Positions 8,915 through 18,703 are shown, numbered from the stretch's first letter. The stretch: 64,000 nt of DNA from Parabacteroides sp. Marseille-P3160 (GCF_900162725.1 NZ_LT799418.1:3432877-3496876), one strand, 5' to 3'. Notes: generated by a model not told the origin, from the letters alone. Program-made: numbers and translations.

Positions 8915-10915
8915 ATGAAACATAATTATATAACAACAAGTATACTGATGTTATTCGGTATTATACTCTGTTCCTGCGATGACTATTTAGACCGGGCGCC
9001 ACTTGCCCATATCACACCGGAAATTTACTTAAAAGAGGAATCGCAACTGTCATCTTATGCGATCAACATGTATGCTAATATTTTGCCTTCACATAGTACT
9101 CCCTATGGTGTTTTTGGAGTAGATAAAAATACAGATAATATGGCTTCAAAGGACTATGCTTCAAGATATGTAAAAGACCTTTGGAAAGTAACAGAGAGTG
9201 GTGGAAGTTGGGATTTTACACAAATCCGTCGGACTAATTATTTTATGGACAAGGTTTTACCGCTCTATCATGCCGGTACGATCTCTGGAAATCAAGAGAA
9301 TGTCAACCATTATATAGGAGAGGTCTATTTCTTACGGGCATTCGAATATTATAACCGCTTACAACTTTTTGGTGATTTCCCTATCGTACGGAACCTGTTA
9401 CCGCAAGATGAAGAAGTTTTGACTAAAGCCAGCATACGGGATCCGCAAAATGAAGTGGCGCGGTTTATTGTTTCAGATCTGGATTCCGCCATTGTGTTGT
9501 TGAAAGAAACGGCTCCCGACGGAAGAAAGAACCGGATATCCAAGGCTTGCGCTTATTTATTAAAGTCGAGGGTAGCCCTTTATGAGGGTAGCTGGCTGAA
9601 GTATCATGCCAACACGGCTTTTGTTCCCAACGGGCCGGAATGGCCAGGCAAAGATATACATCCCAATTATCAATTTCCTTCCGGCAGCCTGGAAAATGAG
9701 TCGAAGTATTTCTTCCAGATAGCCCGGGATGCGGCACAGGAAGTTATTAACCGGTATCCTACATTAACAACAAATACAACCAAACTGCAACAGGATGTAT
9801 CAGAACCGTCTAATCCTTATTTTGATATGTTTAGCGCAGTGGATATGTCGAGTTATCCGGAAGTCATGTTATGGAGAGAATATAGCCAGTCGTTGGGTAT
9901 TACAAATACCGTTTCCGGTATGGCCAATAAGGGAGGAGAAAGTACAGGGCTAACCCGCGGTTTTGTCGATGCTTTTCTGATGCAGGATGGGAAGCCGATA
10001 TATAATTATCCGGTTGGGGAATATTATCATGGTGATGATTCGGTCCATTCTGTGGTTGTAAACAGGGATAACCGCCTGTTCCTGTTTCTGAAGAAACCAG
10101 GTGACAGAAACGTTCTGTATTATACCAGTACCCAGGGAACTCATGTTGTCCCGATTGAACCTTACCCACAAATTTTGAACGGAGACAATACTAATGGATA
10201 TTCCACCGGTTATGCTTGCCGTAAAGGACTGAACTTCGATGGCTCCACCACCGGTTCGGGGACCGGATATATAGGTTGCATCATCTTTCGGGCGACCGAA
10301 GCCTATCTGAATTATATGGAAGCTTCATACGAATTAGATAAAGATTTAGGAAAAATTAAGCCCTATTGGGAAAAGATTCGCCAACGTGCCGGATTCCCGG
10401 ACGGGACAGTTGATATAACAATAAGCAGTACGCAAATGGCCAAAGAAGCGCCTAACGATTGGGGCGCTTATTCCCGGGGAGTATTATTAGATGATCCTGT
10501 TCTATACAATATCCGCAGGGAACGCCGTTGTGAATTGATTGCCGAAGGAATGCGCTGGAATGATGTGAAACGTTGGCGTTCCATGGATCAGATGAAGGCT
10601 ACGCCGTATCATATTGAAGGCATCAAATTGTGGGGTGGTGTTATGGAGCATTGGTATGTCGATTCAAATGGAAATACTTTGTTGAAAGATACCGGCGCCG
10701 ATGGTTCCAATGTTTCTTCCAAAGGACGAAGCATCTATTTGCGCCCCTACGAAAAAACTGCCAAATCGGAGGTATACAACGGCTATACCTGGATGGATGC
10801 CTACTATTTTTATCCTATTGCCCAGCGTCACTTCCAAATTACCGGAGGAGACCAATCAACCATTTATCAAAATCCATACTGGCCGACACAAGCCAATCAG
10901 TCGGCCATTCAATAA
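8915..10915 (+). CDS. susD: SusD/RagB-family surface glycan-binding lipoprotein, locus 1
   Basis: 666 residues with a lipoprotein signal ending in the lipobox LCSC and the usual SusD start CDDYLDRAPLAHITPEIY. TPR-type helices follow (YFLRAFEYYNRLQLFGDFPI), and the C-terminal half has IRRERRCELIAEGMRWNDVKRW, the standard SusD signature, near residue 530. It caps the SusC barrel and captures glycan. It is longer than many SusD proteins (about 500-600), which is usual for some non-starch types. It is 41 bp downstream of susC and certainly in the same operon. Confidence 0.92.
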   Translation: MKHNYITTSILMLFGIILCSCDDYLDRAPLAHITPEIYLKEESQLSSYAINMYANILPSHSTPYGVFGVDKNTDNMASKDYASRYVKDLWKVTESGGSWDFTQIRRTNYFMDKVLPLYHAGTISGNQENVNHYIGEVYFLRAFEYYNRLQLFGDFPIVRNLLPQDEEVLTKASIRDPQNEVARFIVSDLDSAIVLLKETAPDGRKNRISKACAYLLKSRVALYEGSWLKYHANTAFVPNGPEWPGKDIHPNYQFPSGSLENESKYFFQIARDAAQEVINRYPTLTTNTTKLQQDVSEPSNPYFDMFSAVDMSSYPEVMLWREYSQSLGITNTVSGMANKGGESTGLTRGFVDAFLMQDGKPIYNYPVGEYYHGDDSVHSVVVNRDNRLFLFLKKPGDRNVLYYTSTQGTHVVPIEPYPQILNGDNTNGYSTGYACRKGLNFDGSTTGSGTGYIGCIIFRATEAYLNYMEASYELDKDLGKIKPYWEKIRQRAGFPDGTVDITISSTQMAKEAPNDWGAYSRGVLLDDPVLYNIRRERRCELIAEGMRWNDVKRWRSMDQMKATPYHIEGIKLWGGVMEHWYVDSNGNTLLKDTGADGSNVSSKGRSIYLRPYEKTAKSEVYNGYTWMDAYYFYPIAQRHFQITGGDQSTIYQNPYWPTQANQSAIQ

Positions 10916-10933
10916 AAATAAGCATAAAAGATC

Positions 10934-12487
10934 ATGAACAAATTAAATAGCATATTCTTGTTTATTTTTCTTTTTAGCGTTAACATGTTGGCTCAGCATC
11001 AAGACTTATCCCTTACCACAAGGGATAAGTCCCTGTCAGAACAACAACGGAAAGATCCGACTATTTTCGCAGATCCGGCATTAAGCATTAAACAAATCGG
11101 GCAACTTAACATGATCCCTTCCCATGAGATTGAATCGTCCTTTTTAAGTATCGGTTTTGAATGCTTAGACCGGGAAATCTTTGATCCGGAAAAGTGTTAT
11201 GATAAGTTGGGCGCCACCGGAGTAAAATGGGCGCGTTGCCAAACCGGGTGGAACCGGTGTGAAACAGTCAAGGGGCAATATGACTTCAAATGGCTGGATG
11301 AGGTCGTTGATAACTTACTGCAAAGAGGAATACAACCTTGGTTTAATGTCGGTTTTGGAAATAGATTGTATATGCCGGAGGCGTATGATCAGGCTGTCGG
11401 CTGGGTTCCTCTTTATTTTGGAGATGAGGTATTGAAGGCATGGGGAAATTATATCAAAGCATTGACGGAGCATTTTAAAGGGCGGGTAATTCACTATGAA
11501 TTGTGGAATGAACCCAATATTAATAATTTCTGGCAACCCGGAAAGGCCAATGCCCCTGATTACTATAAACTAATTTCCTATACATCTGATATTATTAAAA
11601 AAACAGATAAGAAAGCCAAAGTAGGGGCATGCGTTTCGGGTTCCCTTTCCGGTTTTGTTATCGACTTGATTCAACTGAATGTATCAGAATATATCGACTT
11701 TTTCGCTGTCCATCCTTACCGGATTATTCCGGAAAAAGGATATGGGAGTGAAATAAAGTCTTTACGCCGCCTGTTTGACTCCAATAATGGGAAACACGTC
11801 GAATTATGGCAGGGGGAAGTGGGATTTGGTTCTTATTTTCCTCCCAAACATTTTCTTCGGACATGGACAAAAGGTAGTGAAACATTACAGGCCAAATGGT
11901 TGCTTCGGCGATACGCAGTGGACTTGTCCGAGGGTTTGAAGCTCAGTTCGTTTTTCCAGATGGTGGATATGAATGCTAAAGAATATCGGACGAGCCAAGG
12001 GCCTCAGGATCCTTGTTTACACGGTATCCTGCATGGTAAAACGTATGAGCCCAAGGAATCCTATTATGCCATTAGCTATTTTGCGGCGCTCTTTGACAAC
12101 AAAGTACAAGCCAAAAATCTGTATTTGGATATAAATTGGAGCCGTCGCAATCCGTCGGATGCCCGTGTCTCCCGTTTGCAAGAGGTGGCTGTTGTGACCA
12201 ACAGTTATGAAAAAGAGGGATATCCCGTTTATTTGTATTATCTCCCGGAAGATGTACAAATGCAATATCCGGGAATGACGGGAATTGATATTCAAATCTT
12301 AGCCGATGCCCCTAAAAGCATTAAAAAACCGGTTTTGATCGATTTGTTAAGCGGACGGGTTTTTTCCATTACAGACAAGGCTGGTGATTGGCAAAAAGGT
12401 AACGCGTTCCAACATGTACCACTAACGGATTATCCGCTTGTTGTTACGGATTTGGATGCGTTTAAGGATCGGATTACATTGTTTTAA
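10934..12487 (+). CDS. Secreted clan GH-A glycoside hydrolase (GH39-like)
   Basis: 517 residues with a Sec signal (FLFIFLFSVNMLAQ). The barrel motif HYELWNEPN places the acid/base at Glu193. WQGEVGFGS places a nucleophile candidate at Glu295, the spacing expected for clan GH-A. FFAVHPYR precedes the nucleophile strand, as in GH39 and GH5-type enzymes. The family number is not certain; GH39 or a related GH-A family fits best. It sits 18 bp after susD and 11 bp before the esterase gene, so it should act on the glycan imported by this locus. Confidence 0.75.
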   Translation: MNKLNSIFLFIFLFSVNMLAQHQDLSLTTRDKSLSEQQRKDPTIFADPALSIKQIGQLNMIPSHEIESSFLSIGFECLDREIFDPEKCYDKLGATGVKWARCQTGWNRCETVKGQYDFKWLDEVVDNLLQRGIQPWFNVGFGNRLYMPEAYDQAVGWVPLYFGDEVLKAWGNYIKALTEHFKGRVIHYELWNEPNINNFWQPGKANAPDYYKLISYTSDIIKKTDKKAKVGACVSGSLSGFVIDLIQLNVSEYIDFFAVHPYRIIPEKGYGSEIKSLRRLFDSNNGKHVELWQGEVGFGSYFPPKHFLRTWTKGSETLQAKWLLRRYAVDLSEGLKLSSFFQMVDMNAKEYRTSQGPQDPCLHGILHGKTYEPKESYYAISYFAALFDNKVQAKNLYLDINWSRRNPSDARVSRLQEVAVVTNSYEKEGYPVYLYYLPEDVQMQYPGMTGIDIQILADAPKSIKKPVLIDLLSGRVFSITDKAGDWQKGNAFQHVPLTDYPLVVTDLDAFKDRITLF

Positions 12488-12498
12488 GACAATTAGTT

Positions 12499-13932
12499 AT
12501 GGCAAAGATTGTTTTTCATATCCTGATCCTGACTCATTGTTGTTTTATACCGCTAAAAGCCGCCATTGTTTTACCTTCACTATTTAGCGACAATATGGTT
12601 TTGCAGCAGAATACGGATGTCCGCTTTTGGGGAAATGCTGAAGCGGAAGAACTTATTACGATTCATATGGGATGGAACAAGGAAAGTTATCAGACAGTAG
12701 CCGGTCAGGACGGGAAATGGAACTGTTTCATAGGGACTCCCCAGGCGGGAGGCCCTTATGAAATAGTGTTGGAGGGAAAAAACAAGATAGTTATTCAAAA
12801 TGTTTATATCGGCGAAGTCTGGATTTGTTCCGGACAATCGAATATGCAAATGCCTTTGTCTGGGTTTACCAACCAGCCTGTTGAGAATTCGCTGAGCGCT
12901 ATATTGGAAGCCGCCCAATATCCCCATATCCATGTATTTGACGTGGCAAAAGTTGCTTCGGATATTCCTTTGAAGGATTGCGAAGCTAGCTGGACTCCCT
13001 CTTCTGCTTCTGCTGTCGCAGCATTCAGTGCGGTAGCTTACTTCTTTGCCCGGTCACTACATCAATCTTTACAAGTGCCTGTCGGCATTATAACAAGCAA
13101 TTGGGGCAGTTCCACCATCGAGGCCTGGATGCCGGAAGAGGTATATAATGGATTAAATGGTATTGACAAAGCAGTACTCAATCAGTATAAGACGAATGAA
13201 CGTAAAAAACAAGCGGGTCTGTACAATGGCATGATCGCGCCGATCGAAGGATATACAGCCAAAGGGTTTGTCTGGTATCAAGGGGAGTCAAACCGGCATA
13301 ATTACTACGATTATCAGGTTTTGTTAACGGCTTTGGTAAAAAGCTGGCGGACAAAATGGGAAGACGAAAATATGCCTTTCTATTCCATCCAGTTATGCCC
13401 CTATGCTCACGAAGGAGTTGATAAAAGATCACTCCCTTTGACTGTTGAAGCGCAATATGCCTGTTTAAAAACAATACCCCGGTATTATATGGTACCTACT
13501 ACGGATCTGGGCTCTCCTACCCAGATTCATCCCCCTAAAAAACAAGAAGTAGGAGAACGTCTCGCTTTATTGGTTATGGGTGAAACATACGATGCGAAGA
13601 TGTTGTCCGGAAAATTACCGACACTGAAAGAAACCGTATTTACGAAAAATGAGGCCATCTTGTATTTTAATTGTAAAAAACATATTATATACCCTCCGGA
13701 TCTATATTCCTTTGATTGTTCGGAACCGGATATATATGGATTCGAGATAGCCGGGGTAGATAGTGTTTTTTATCCGGCCAATGCAATAATAGATGCAAAG
13801 GATGGGACTATCCGGGTCTCATCACCTATTGTCCGACAACCAAAGATTGTACATTATGCATTTCGTAACTACATAAAAGCCAATTTAAAAACAACGATAG
13901 GACTACCTATACCTCCGTTCAGGACTAACTAG
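12499..13932 (+). CDS. Sialate O-acetylesterase-like SGNH esterase
   Basis: 477 residues with a Sec signal and the domain order of the SASA/SIAE family (PF03629). CSGQSNMQMPL carries the nucleophile Ser114; SNWGSSTIEAW and VWYQGESN give the oxyanion-hole residues; TTDLGSPTQIHP supplies Asp336 and His344 in the usual block. It removes acetyl groups from sugars; despite the name, bacterial members also deacetylate xylan, pectin or other glycans. It is the last gene of the susC-susD-hydrolase operon, so the target glycan is probably O-acetylated. Confidence 0.85.
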   Translation: MAKIVFHILILTHCCFIPLKAAIVLPSLFSDNMVLQQNTDVRFWGNAEAEELITIHMGWNKESYQTVAGQDGKWNCFIGTPQAGGPYEIVLEGKNKIVIQNVYIGEVWICSGQSNMQMPLSGFTNQPVENSLSAILEAAQYPHIHVFDVAKVASDIPLKDCEASWTPSSASAVAAFSAVAYFFARSLHQSLQVPVGIITSNWGSSTIEAWMPEEVYNGLNGIDKAVLNQYKTNERKKQAGLYNGMIAPIEGYTAKGFVWYQGESNRHNYYDYQVLLTALVKSWRTKWEDENMPFYSIQLCPYAHEGVDKRSLPLTVEAQYACLKTIPRYYMVPTTDLGSPTQIHPPKKQEVGERLALLVMGETYDAKMLSGKLPTLKETVFTKNEAILYFNCKKHIIYPPDLYSFDCSEPDIYGFEIAGVDSVFYPANAIIDAKDGTIRVSSPIVRQPKIVHYAFRNYIKANLKTTIGLPIPPFRTN

Positions 13933-13948
13933 TCAAAGATATCTTTCT

Positions 13949-14167
13949 TCAGCCGGCGGGATAGTACCGAACCCACATAAAGGATAGTACCATCACCTGC
14001 TTGATAATGGTATCAGACGTTATACCATAGATATAGACATTTCCTCCAAGTTTGAAGATACCTGTTTTTCGTTTTTGCCGTGCTCCACTTACCAGGAAAT
14101 AAGCATACTCTTCAAAGATGCAATAATCTCTATCTTGATTGGCTCTTGCCAAAGATAATTTTGACAC
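13949..14167 (-). pseudogene. Possible remnant reading frame of unknown family
   Basis: A 72-codon - strand frame (GTG start at 14167) ends in WVRYYPAG. The same frame continues a few codons further upstream (NGKNV) before a stop and has no good start, so it looks like the 3' end of a longer gene. The residues DYCIFEEYAYFLVSGARQ and GIFKLGGNVYIYGITSD look protein-like, but I cannot assign a family. It faces the esterase gene. It could also be chance. Confidence 0.3.
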
Positions 14168-14599
14168 ATTCTTACCATTCCTAAGTGATCATACTTGGAG
14201 TGGTGAGCATCAGAGCAAAATTAAATCTCGATCTGTAGCTGACTAAATTTCAAATATTTCAAAGAGTATTTTGCGATTTTAATGGGACAGCAGTGATTAA
14301 ATATACAAAATAAGTTTAAGTTTATTACTTGATTTCAATTAATTAATTTAAAATATACTCTATTATTGTAAGTAATTTTTATTTTTGACGTGTCATATAT
14401 TAATCATTGTACCTTGTAAAGTAATAATGGAGTACTAACTTAAGGATAGGGGTAAAAGATGGAATTATCTATAAATATGATGATTCCCTTTTAAATCACT
14501 ATTTCAAAAAATACATCCCGTTATAAATCCATGATAGCGAAGGCTTCAATATATTTTAAACAATATAGTAATCGTTATTAACGCTTAAATAATTGAATT
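14168..14599. other. AT-rich intergenic stretch before the oxidoreductase gene
   Basis: No gene seen. TTTG at 14384-14387 followed after 22 bp by TACCTTG (14410-14416) is a weak promoter candidate that would leave a leader of about 175 bases before ATG 14600. No clear hairpin or repeat array was found here. Confidence 0.35.
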
Positions 14600-16114
14600 A
14601 TGAGAAACATTTCAAGAAGAAATTTTTTAAAAACAGGGGCCGTTGCAGCCGCAGGACTTACGATCGTTCCGGGATCGGTTTTGGGCAAATCTTTTGGCTA
14701 TACGGCTCCGAGTGACAAACTGAATATTGCCGGAATAGGTATAGGAGGTATGGGGCGTCGTAATCTGGCGAATATGAAGACGGAAAATATCGTAGCGCTT
14801 TGTGATGTAGATTGGCATTATGCGGATAAAACATTTAAGGATTTTCCAAAAGCAAAGCGTTTTAAAGACTGGCGAGTAATGTTTGACGAGATGGAAAAAT
14901 CGATTGATGCGATTATGGTAGCTACTCCCGACCACACGCATGCTGGCGTAACCTCCCATGCCATCACTCTCGGCAAACATTGTTATACGCAGAAACCATT
15001 AGCACATTCGGTGTATGAATCCCGTTTGTTGGCGAAGTTGGCGAAGAAATACAAAGTCGCCACCCAGATGGGAAATCAAGGTAATTCTTTTGATTGGTGC
15101 CGACAGATTGCCGAGTGGATTCAATCGGGGGTAATTGGTGAAGTCTACGAAGTACATTGCTGGACAGACCGGCCGATTTGGCCGCAAGGGTTACAAGAAC
15201 CTAAAGAAAAAGATAAGATACCCGGTACGCTGGATTGGGATCTTTTTATAGGACCGGCCGCCAAGCGGGCTTATCACCCGGCATATACGCCTTGGAATTG
15301 GCGGGGCTGGTGGGATTTCGGTACCGGCGCCTTAGGCGACATGGCATGCCATATTATGGATCCTCTATATTGGGCGCTCGATCTGAAATATCCAACGAGT
15401 GTTATCGGAAGTTCCACGTTGAGTAATCTATATTCACCTCCTCATGCACAGATTGTTACATACACATTCCCATCCCGTCCCCCCAAAGGAAATGTAAAGA
15501 TGCCGGAAGTAAAGGTCTATTGGTATGACGGTGGCTTGATGCCTCCTCGCCCGGAAGAATTAAAAGATGGACAAATGATGGGAGATGAAAACGGAGGAAT
15601 TATCTTTATCGGGACCAAGGGCAAACTGATGACGGGATGTTATGGAATGAATCCGACTTTACTTCCTTTCTCCGATATGGAACATTTTAATCAGCCCAAA
15701 CCTTCTATTCCGCGTATAAAAGGAGGTAACGGGAATATCTGGGACACGAATGCCCATGAGCAGGATTGGATCCGCGCCTGTAAGGAATCTCCCGAAAACA
15801 GAGTGGAAGCATCCTCCAATTTCCAATTCTCGGGGCCATTTAATGAAATGGTAGTCATGGGAGTACTGGCGGTTCGCTTATCCGGCCTCCAAGGATTACA
15901 CCGCGAATTGCAATGGGATGGTGAAAATATGCGTTTCACCAATATTTCACCTACCGACAAGATAAAGATCGTGACGGTAGATGATTTTAAGGTCATCGAC
16001 GGGGATCCACGTTTTGATCGCCGTTTTGCCGAATTTAATGCGGCTGAAATGGCTGCCGAATGGATTAAACATACCTATCAGAATGGATTTTCATTACCAG
16101 AAATGCCTAAATAA
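14600..16114 (+). CDS. Gfo/Idh/MocA-family oxidoreductase with twin-arginine signal
   Basis: 504 residues. SRRNFLKTG near the start followed by a hydrophobic alanine-rich stretch is a Tat signal, so the folded, cofactor-loaded enzyme is exported to the periplasm. The Rossmann motif is GIGIGGMGRRN (about 46-56). ATPDHTHAG and QKPLAHSV follow (the usual EKP motif reads QKP). The C-terminal domain has GALGDMACHIMD with the candidate catalytic His. Such enzymes oxidise or reduce sugar hydroxyls with bound NAD(P) and some act as glycosidases. The isomerase-like gene 10 bp downstream is its usual neighbour. Confidence 0.85.
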   Translation: MRNISRRNFLKTGAVAAAGLTIVPGSVLGKSFGYTAPSDKLNIAGIGIGGMGRRNLANMKTENIVALCDVDWHYADKTFKDFPKAKRFKDWRVMFDEMEKSIDAIMVATPDHTHAGVTSHAITLGKHCYTQKPLAHSVYESRLLAKLAKKYKVATQMGNQGNSFDWCRQIAEWIQSGVIGEVYEVHCWTDRPIWPQGLQEPKEKDKIPGTLDWDLFIGPAAKRAYHPAYTPWNWRGWWDFGTGALGDMACHIMDPLYWALDLKYPTSVIGSSTLSNLYSPPHAQIVTYTFPSRPPKGNVKMPEVKVYWYDGGLMPPRPEELKDGQMMGDENGGIIFIGTKGKLMTGCYGMNPTLLPFSDMEHFNQPKPSIPRIKGGNGNIWDTNAHEQDWIRACKESPENRVEASSNFQFSGPFNEMVVMGVLAVRLSGLQGLHRELQWDGENMRFTNISPTDKIKIVTVDDFKVIDGDPRFDRRFAEFNAAEMAAEWIKHTYQNGFSLPEMPK

Positions 16115-16124
16115 TAAATTAATT

Positions 16125-16979
16125 ATGGAAAAGTATTTATATAAAATCGGAATCTTGCTCCTGTCTTTTTTGTTTGTATTGCCGGCTGCTGCACAAACAA
16201 AAGCGGAGAAAAACGGTTGGCGCTTAGGAATACAGTCCTATTCCTTTCATAAATTTTCGTTAGTAGAAGCTTTGGATAAGACACAAGAGTTGGGAGTTAA
16301 GAACATTGAGATTTATCCGGGACATAAATTAGGCGGTAAATGGGGCGATAAAGTGTTTGATTTTAATTTGGATGTAGCTACGCAGAAAGAGATCAAAAAA
16401 CTGGCGTCGTCCAAAGGAATTAAAATTGTGGGCTGTGGGGTTTATGTTGCCGACAAGTCTTCGGATTGGGAGAAAATGTTCCGGTTTGCCAAGTCGATGG
16501 ACCTGGAGTTTATTTCCTGTGAGCCTGCGATGGAAGACTGGGATTTGGTAGAACGCCTAGCCAAGCAATATAATATAAAGGTGACAGTTCATAACCATCC
16601 TCAACCTTCTACGTATTGGAATCCGGATTATTTGCTAAAGGCGATCCAAGGACGGAGCAAGTTAATAGGTTCTTGTGCTGATGTGGGGCATTGGCGCCGT
16701 GAAGGACTCAACCAAATCGACTGCCTGAAAAAACTGGAAGGGCGTGTGTTGTCTCTGCATTTTAAGGATATAGCCGATAAGAAAGACGGAGAGCAAGAAC
16801 AGCATGATGTGATCTGGGGGACAGGTATTTTGGATGTAAAAGGGATGTTGAAAGAACTCAAAAGGCAAGAATTCAAAGGTGTATTCTCTATTGAATATGA
16901 ATATAATTGGGACAATTCCGTGCCTGATATAAAAAAGTGTATAGAATATTTTAATCAAATTGTCGATGAGTTATTTTGA
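16125..16979 (+). CDS. Secreted sugar phosphate isomerase/epimerase-like TIM barrel protein
   Basis: 284 residues from ATG 16125, where a Sec signal (IGILLLSFLFVLPAAAQ) begins; earlier starts overlap the preceding gene without reason. The body is an AP endonuclease 2 / xylose isomerase-like barrel (PF01261): LGIQSYSFHKFSL, ELGVKNIEIYPG, VTVHNHPQP, GSCADVGHWRREG, VLSLHFKDI and FSIEYEYNW, with His, Asp, His and Glu placed as metal ligands. It is translated with the Gfo/Idh/MocA gene and probably interconverts the same sugar, in the periplasm. A terminator follows. Confidence 0.83.
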   Translation: MEKYLYKIGILLLSFLFVLPAAAQTKAEKNGWRLGIQSYSFHKFSLVEALDKTQELGVKNIEIYPGHKLGGKWGDKVFDFNLDVATQKEIKKLASSKGIKIVGCGVYVADKSSDWEKMFRFAKSMDLEFISCEPAMEDWDLVERLAKQYNIKVTVHNHPQPSTYWNPDYLLKAIQGRSKLIGSCADVGHWRREGLNQIDCLKKLEGRVLSLHFKDIADKKDGEQEQHDVIWGTGILDVKGMLKELKRQEFKGVFSIEYEYNWDNSVPDIKKCIEYFNQIVDELF

Positions 16980-17006
16980 TAATTTAGAATAGAGCTATCA
17001 TGAATT

Positions 17007-17059
17007 TACACGGATCGGAAGCAAGTGAAATCTTTCCCGGTTCGTGTATATTCCTTTTT
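17007..17059 (+). terminator. Terminator-like hairpin just before the locus 2 sigma gene
   Basis: Bases 17007-17018 can pair with 17037-17048 (12 bp including two G-U pairs) around an 18-base loop, followed by TTCCTTTTT. The sigma factor ATG is only 14 bases after the T run. Confidence 0.6.
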
Positions 17060-17073
17060 AAAGCAATAGGTAT

Positions 17074-17664
17074 ATGCCACAACAAGCAGAGAAAGAGATA
17101 ATACAACTCCTCAAAGAGGGTAATCTAACAACATTCAACCAAGTGTTTAATACCCTTTATTTTCCCTTATATTTCTATTGTCGTAAGTATATATCCAGTC
17201 CGGAAGATGCCAAAGATTTAATACAAAATGTTTTTCTTCGTTTTTGGGATAAAAAGGAGGAAATTTCCATTGAGGTCTCTGTAAAAGCCTATTTATTCCG
17301 TTCGGTACAGAATGAATGTTTGAATTATCTTCGTTCCGCTCACTTGAATGTGTCGTATTTCGAGACAGAGAATGGGAAAGTAGATTGCCCGGATTCTTCT
17401 TGTACTCCCGATGTAGAAATAGAAAACCGTGAATTAGAGCATGTCATTTATTCTATTCTTGAAGAACTTCCTCTCCAATGCAAAAAGATATTCATTATGA
17501 GCCGACTAAAGGGCTTGAAAAATAAAGAGATAGCCAAAATCCTTGCTATTTCCGTAAGAACGGTAGATACCCAGATTTATCGTGCATTGAAAATATTCAA
17601 AACCAAATTAAAAAATCATCTTGCAATAAATCTGATAGGATTGATAATTTTATTTCTTATGTAA
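17074..17664 (+). CDS. ECF sigma-70 factor of locus 2
   Basis: 196 residues with sigma region 2 (LYFYCRKYISSPEDAKDLIQ, NVFLRFWDKKEEI) and region 4 (ELPLQCKKIFIMSRLKGLKN, then KEIAKILAISVRTVDTQIYRA). It resembles the locus 1 sigma factor but is clearly a separate paralogue. The C-terminus is again hydrophobic (HLAINLIGLIILFLM). It precedes its FecR gene by 51 bp. The start follows a terminator-like hairpin by 14 bases, so it may depend on read-through from the isomerase gene or on a promoter inside the hairpin region. Confidence 0.88.
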   Translation: MPQQAEKEIIQLLKEGNLTTFNQVFNTLYFPLYFYCRKYISSPEDAKDLIQNVFLRFWDKKEEISIEVSVKAYLFRSVQNECLNYLRSAHLNVSYFETENGKVDCPDSSCTPDVEIENRELEHVIYSILEELPLQCKKIFIMSRLKGLKNKEIAKILAISVRTVDTQIYRALKIFKTKLKNHLAINLIGLIILFLM

Positions 17665-17715
17665 GTAATCTTATCTCAAAGTGTGTCTCATATAAAAGAT
17701 GAAAAATAAGAAAAC

Positions 17716-18603
17716 GTGGAATCGAAAGAGAAAGAAAAGATTAAGCGGATTGCTATGGCATGTTTTGAAGACGAGGTTGACCCCGAAATTGAATGGAAAC
17801 GCCTTTTACAAAAAATAAACGTAAAGACGCAACCCTATTTATCCTACCGGAAAAGCCGGTTTATAACTTTTCTAAAGTATGGTGCCGCAATCGTGAGCGG
17901 GATACTTCTTTCTTTTCCTATACGAGGGTTGATTAAAGGAGAAGAACCTGAACGGACATCCGTTCATTACAAATTACATACCGATAAAGGAGAAAAAAGT
18001 TCTATCGAACTACCGGATGGCACAAGGATCAGGTTAAATTCTTATACCACGGTGGAATATAACCCTTCCTACGGAATTGATAACCGGACGGTCTACCTGA
18101 AAGGGGAAGCCTATTTTGACGTGGCGAAAGATAAAGACTTACCTTTTCTCGTAAAGGCCGACGGTGTAGAAATCAAGGCAGTGGGGACTTCTTTCAATGT
18201 TTCGGCTTATTCCGAAGATACACAACTCGTGACGACCCTATATAGTGGGCAAGTAGTAGTTCGGTCGACATCAACACAAGAAGAGACCTTTTTGGAACCT
18301 AATCAAATAGCCGTCTATGACAAGAGACGAAGCTTAATAGAAAAAAGGTTTTGTAATGAATGTCTGAATACTCAATGGCATAAAGGAAGTCTGACTTTCG
18401 AAATGATGTCCTTACAGGATATAACAAAGATACTGGAGCGAAACTATGATGTTATATTTTGCTATAAAAGCCATACGGCAAAGGATTTACGTTTTAGTGG
18501 AGGCTTTCGGGATCACGAAACTATTCAGGAAATAATGAAAGTGATAAAGACAAATACGTCTATAAATTATCAGATAAAGAAAGATACTATTTTCATAAAA
18601 TGA
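17716..18603 (+). CDS. FecR-family anti-sigma factor of locus 2
   Basis: 295 residues starting at GTG 17716; an ATG at 17699 is in a different frame. A short cytoplasmic part is followed by a membrane segment (FLKYGAAIVSGILLSFPI, about 51-68), a FecR domain (ELPDGTRIRLNSYTTVEYNP, VYLKGEAYFDVAKDKDLPF, VGTSFNVSAYSEDTQ) and a DUF4974 domain (WHKGSLTFEMMSLQDITKIL). It is about 50 residues shorter than the locus 1 protein, mostly in the cytoplasmic part. It should hold the neighbouring sigma factor until the STN domain of the locus 2 SusC signals. Confidence 0.88.
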   Translation: MESKEKEKIKRIAMACFEDEVDPEIEWKRLLQKINVKTQPYLSYRKSRFITFLKYGAAIVSGILLSFPIRGLIKGEEPERTSVHYKLHTDKGEKSSIELPDGTRIRLNSYTTVEYNPSYGIDNRTVYLKGEAYFDVAKDKDLPFLVKADGVEIKAVGTSFNVSAYSEDTQLVTTLYSGQVVVRSTSTQEETFLEPNQIAVYDKRRSLIEKRFCNECLNTQWHKGSLTFEMMSLQDITKILERNYDVIFCYKSHTAKDLRFSGGFRDHETIQEIMKVIKTNTSINYQIKKDTIFIK

Positions 18604-18703
18604 CAATATTAAAAAACAGAACTGCCTATGATAAATGTATGAAGTATTACGAATGCCTCTCTATTTTTAACAGCTTTATATTGTAATCTTAAATTAGTAA
18701 ATC

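Noticed and set aside
13949..14167. Intact small gene
   Set aside because: The frame continues upstream of its only start without an alternative, and no family is recognised; kept only as a low-confidence remnant.
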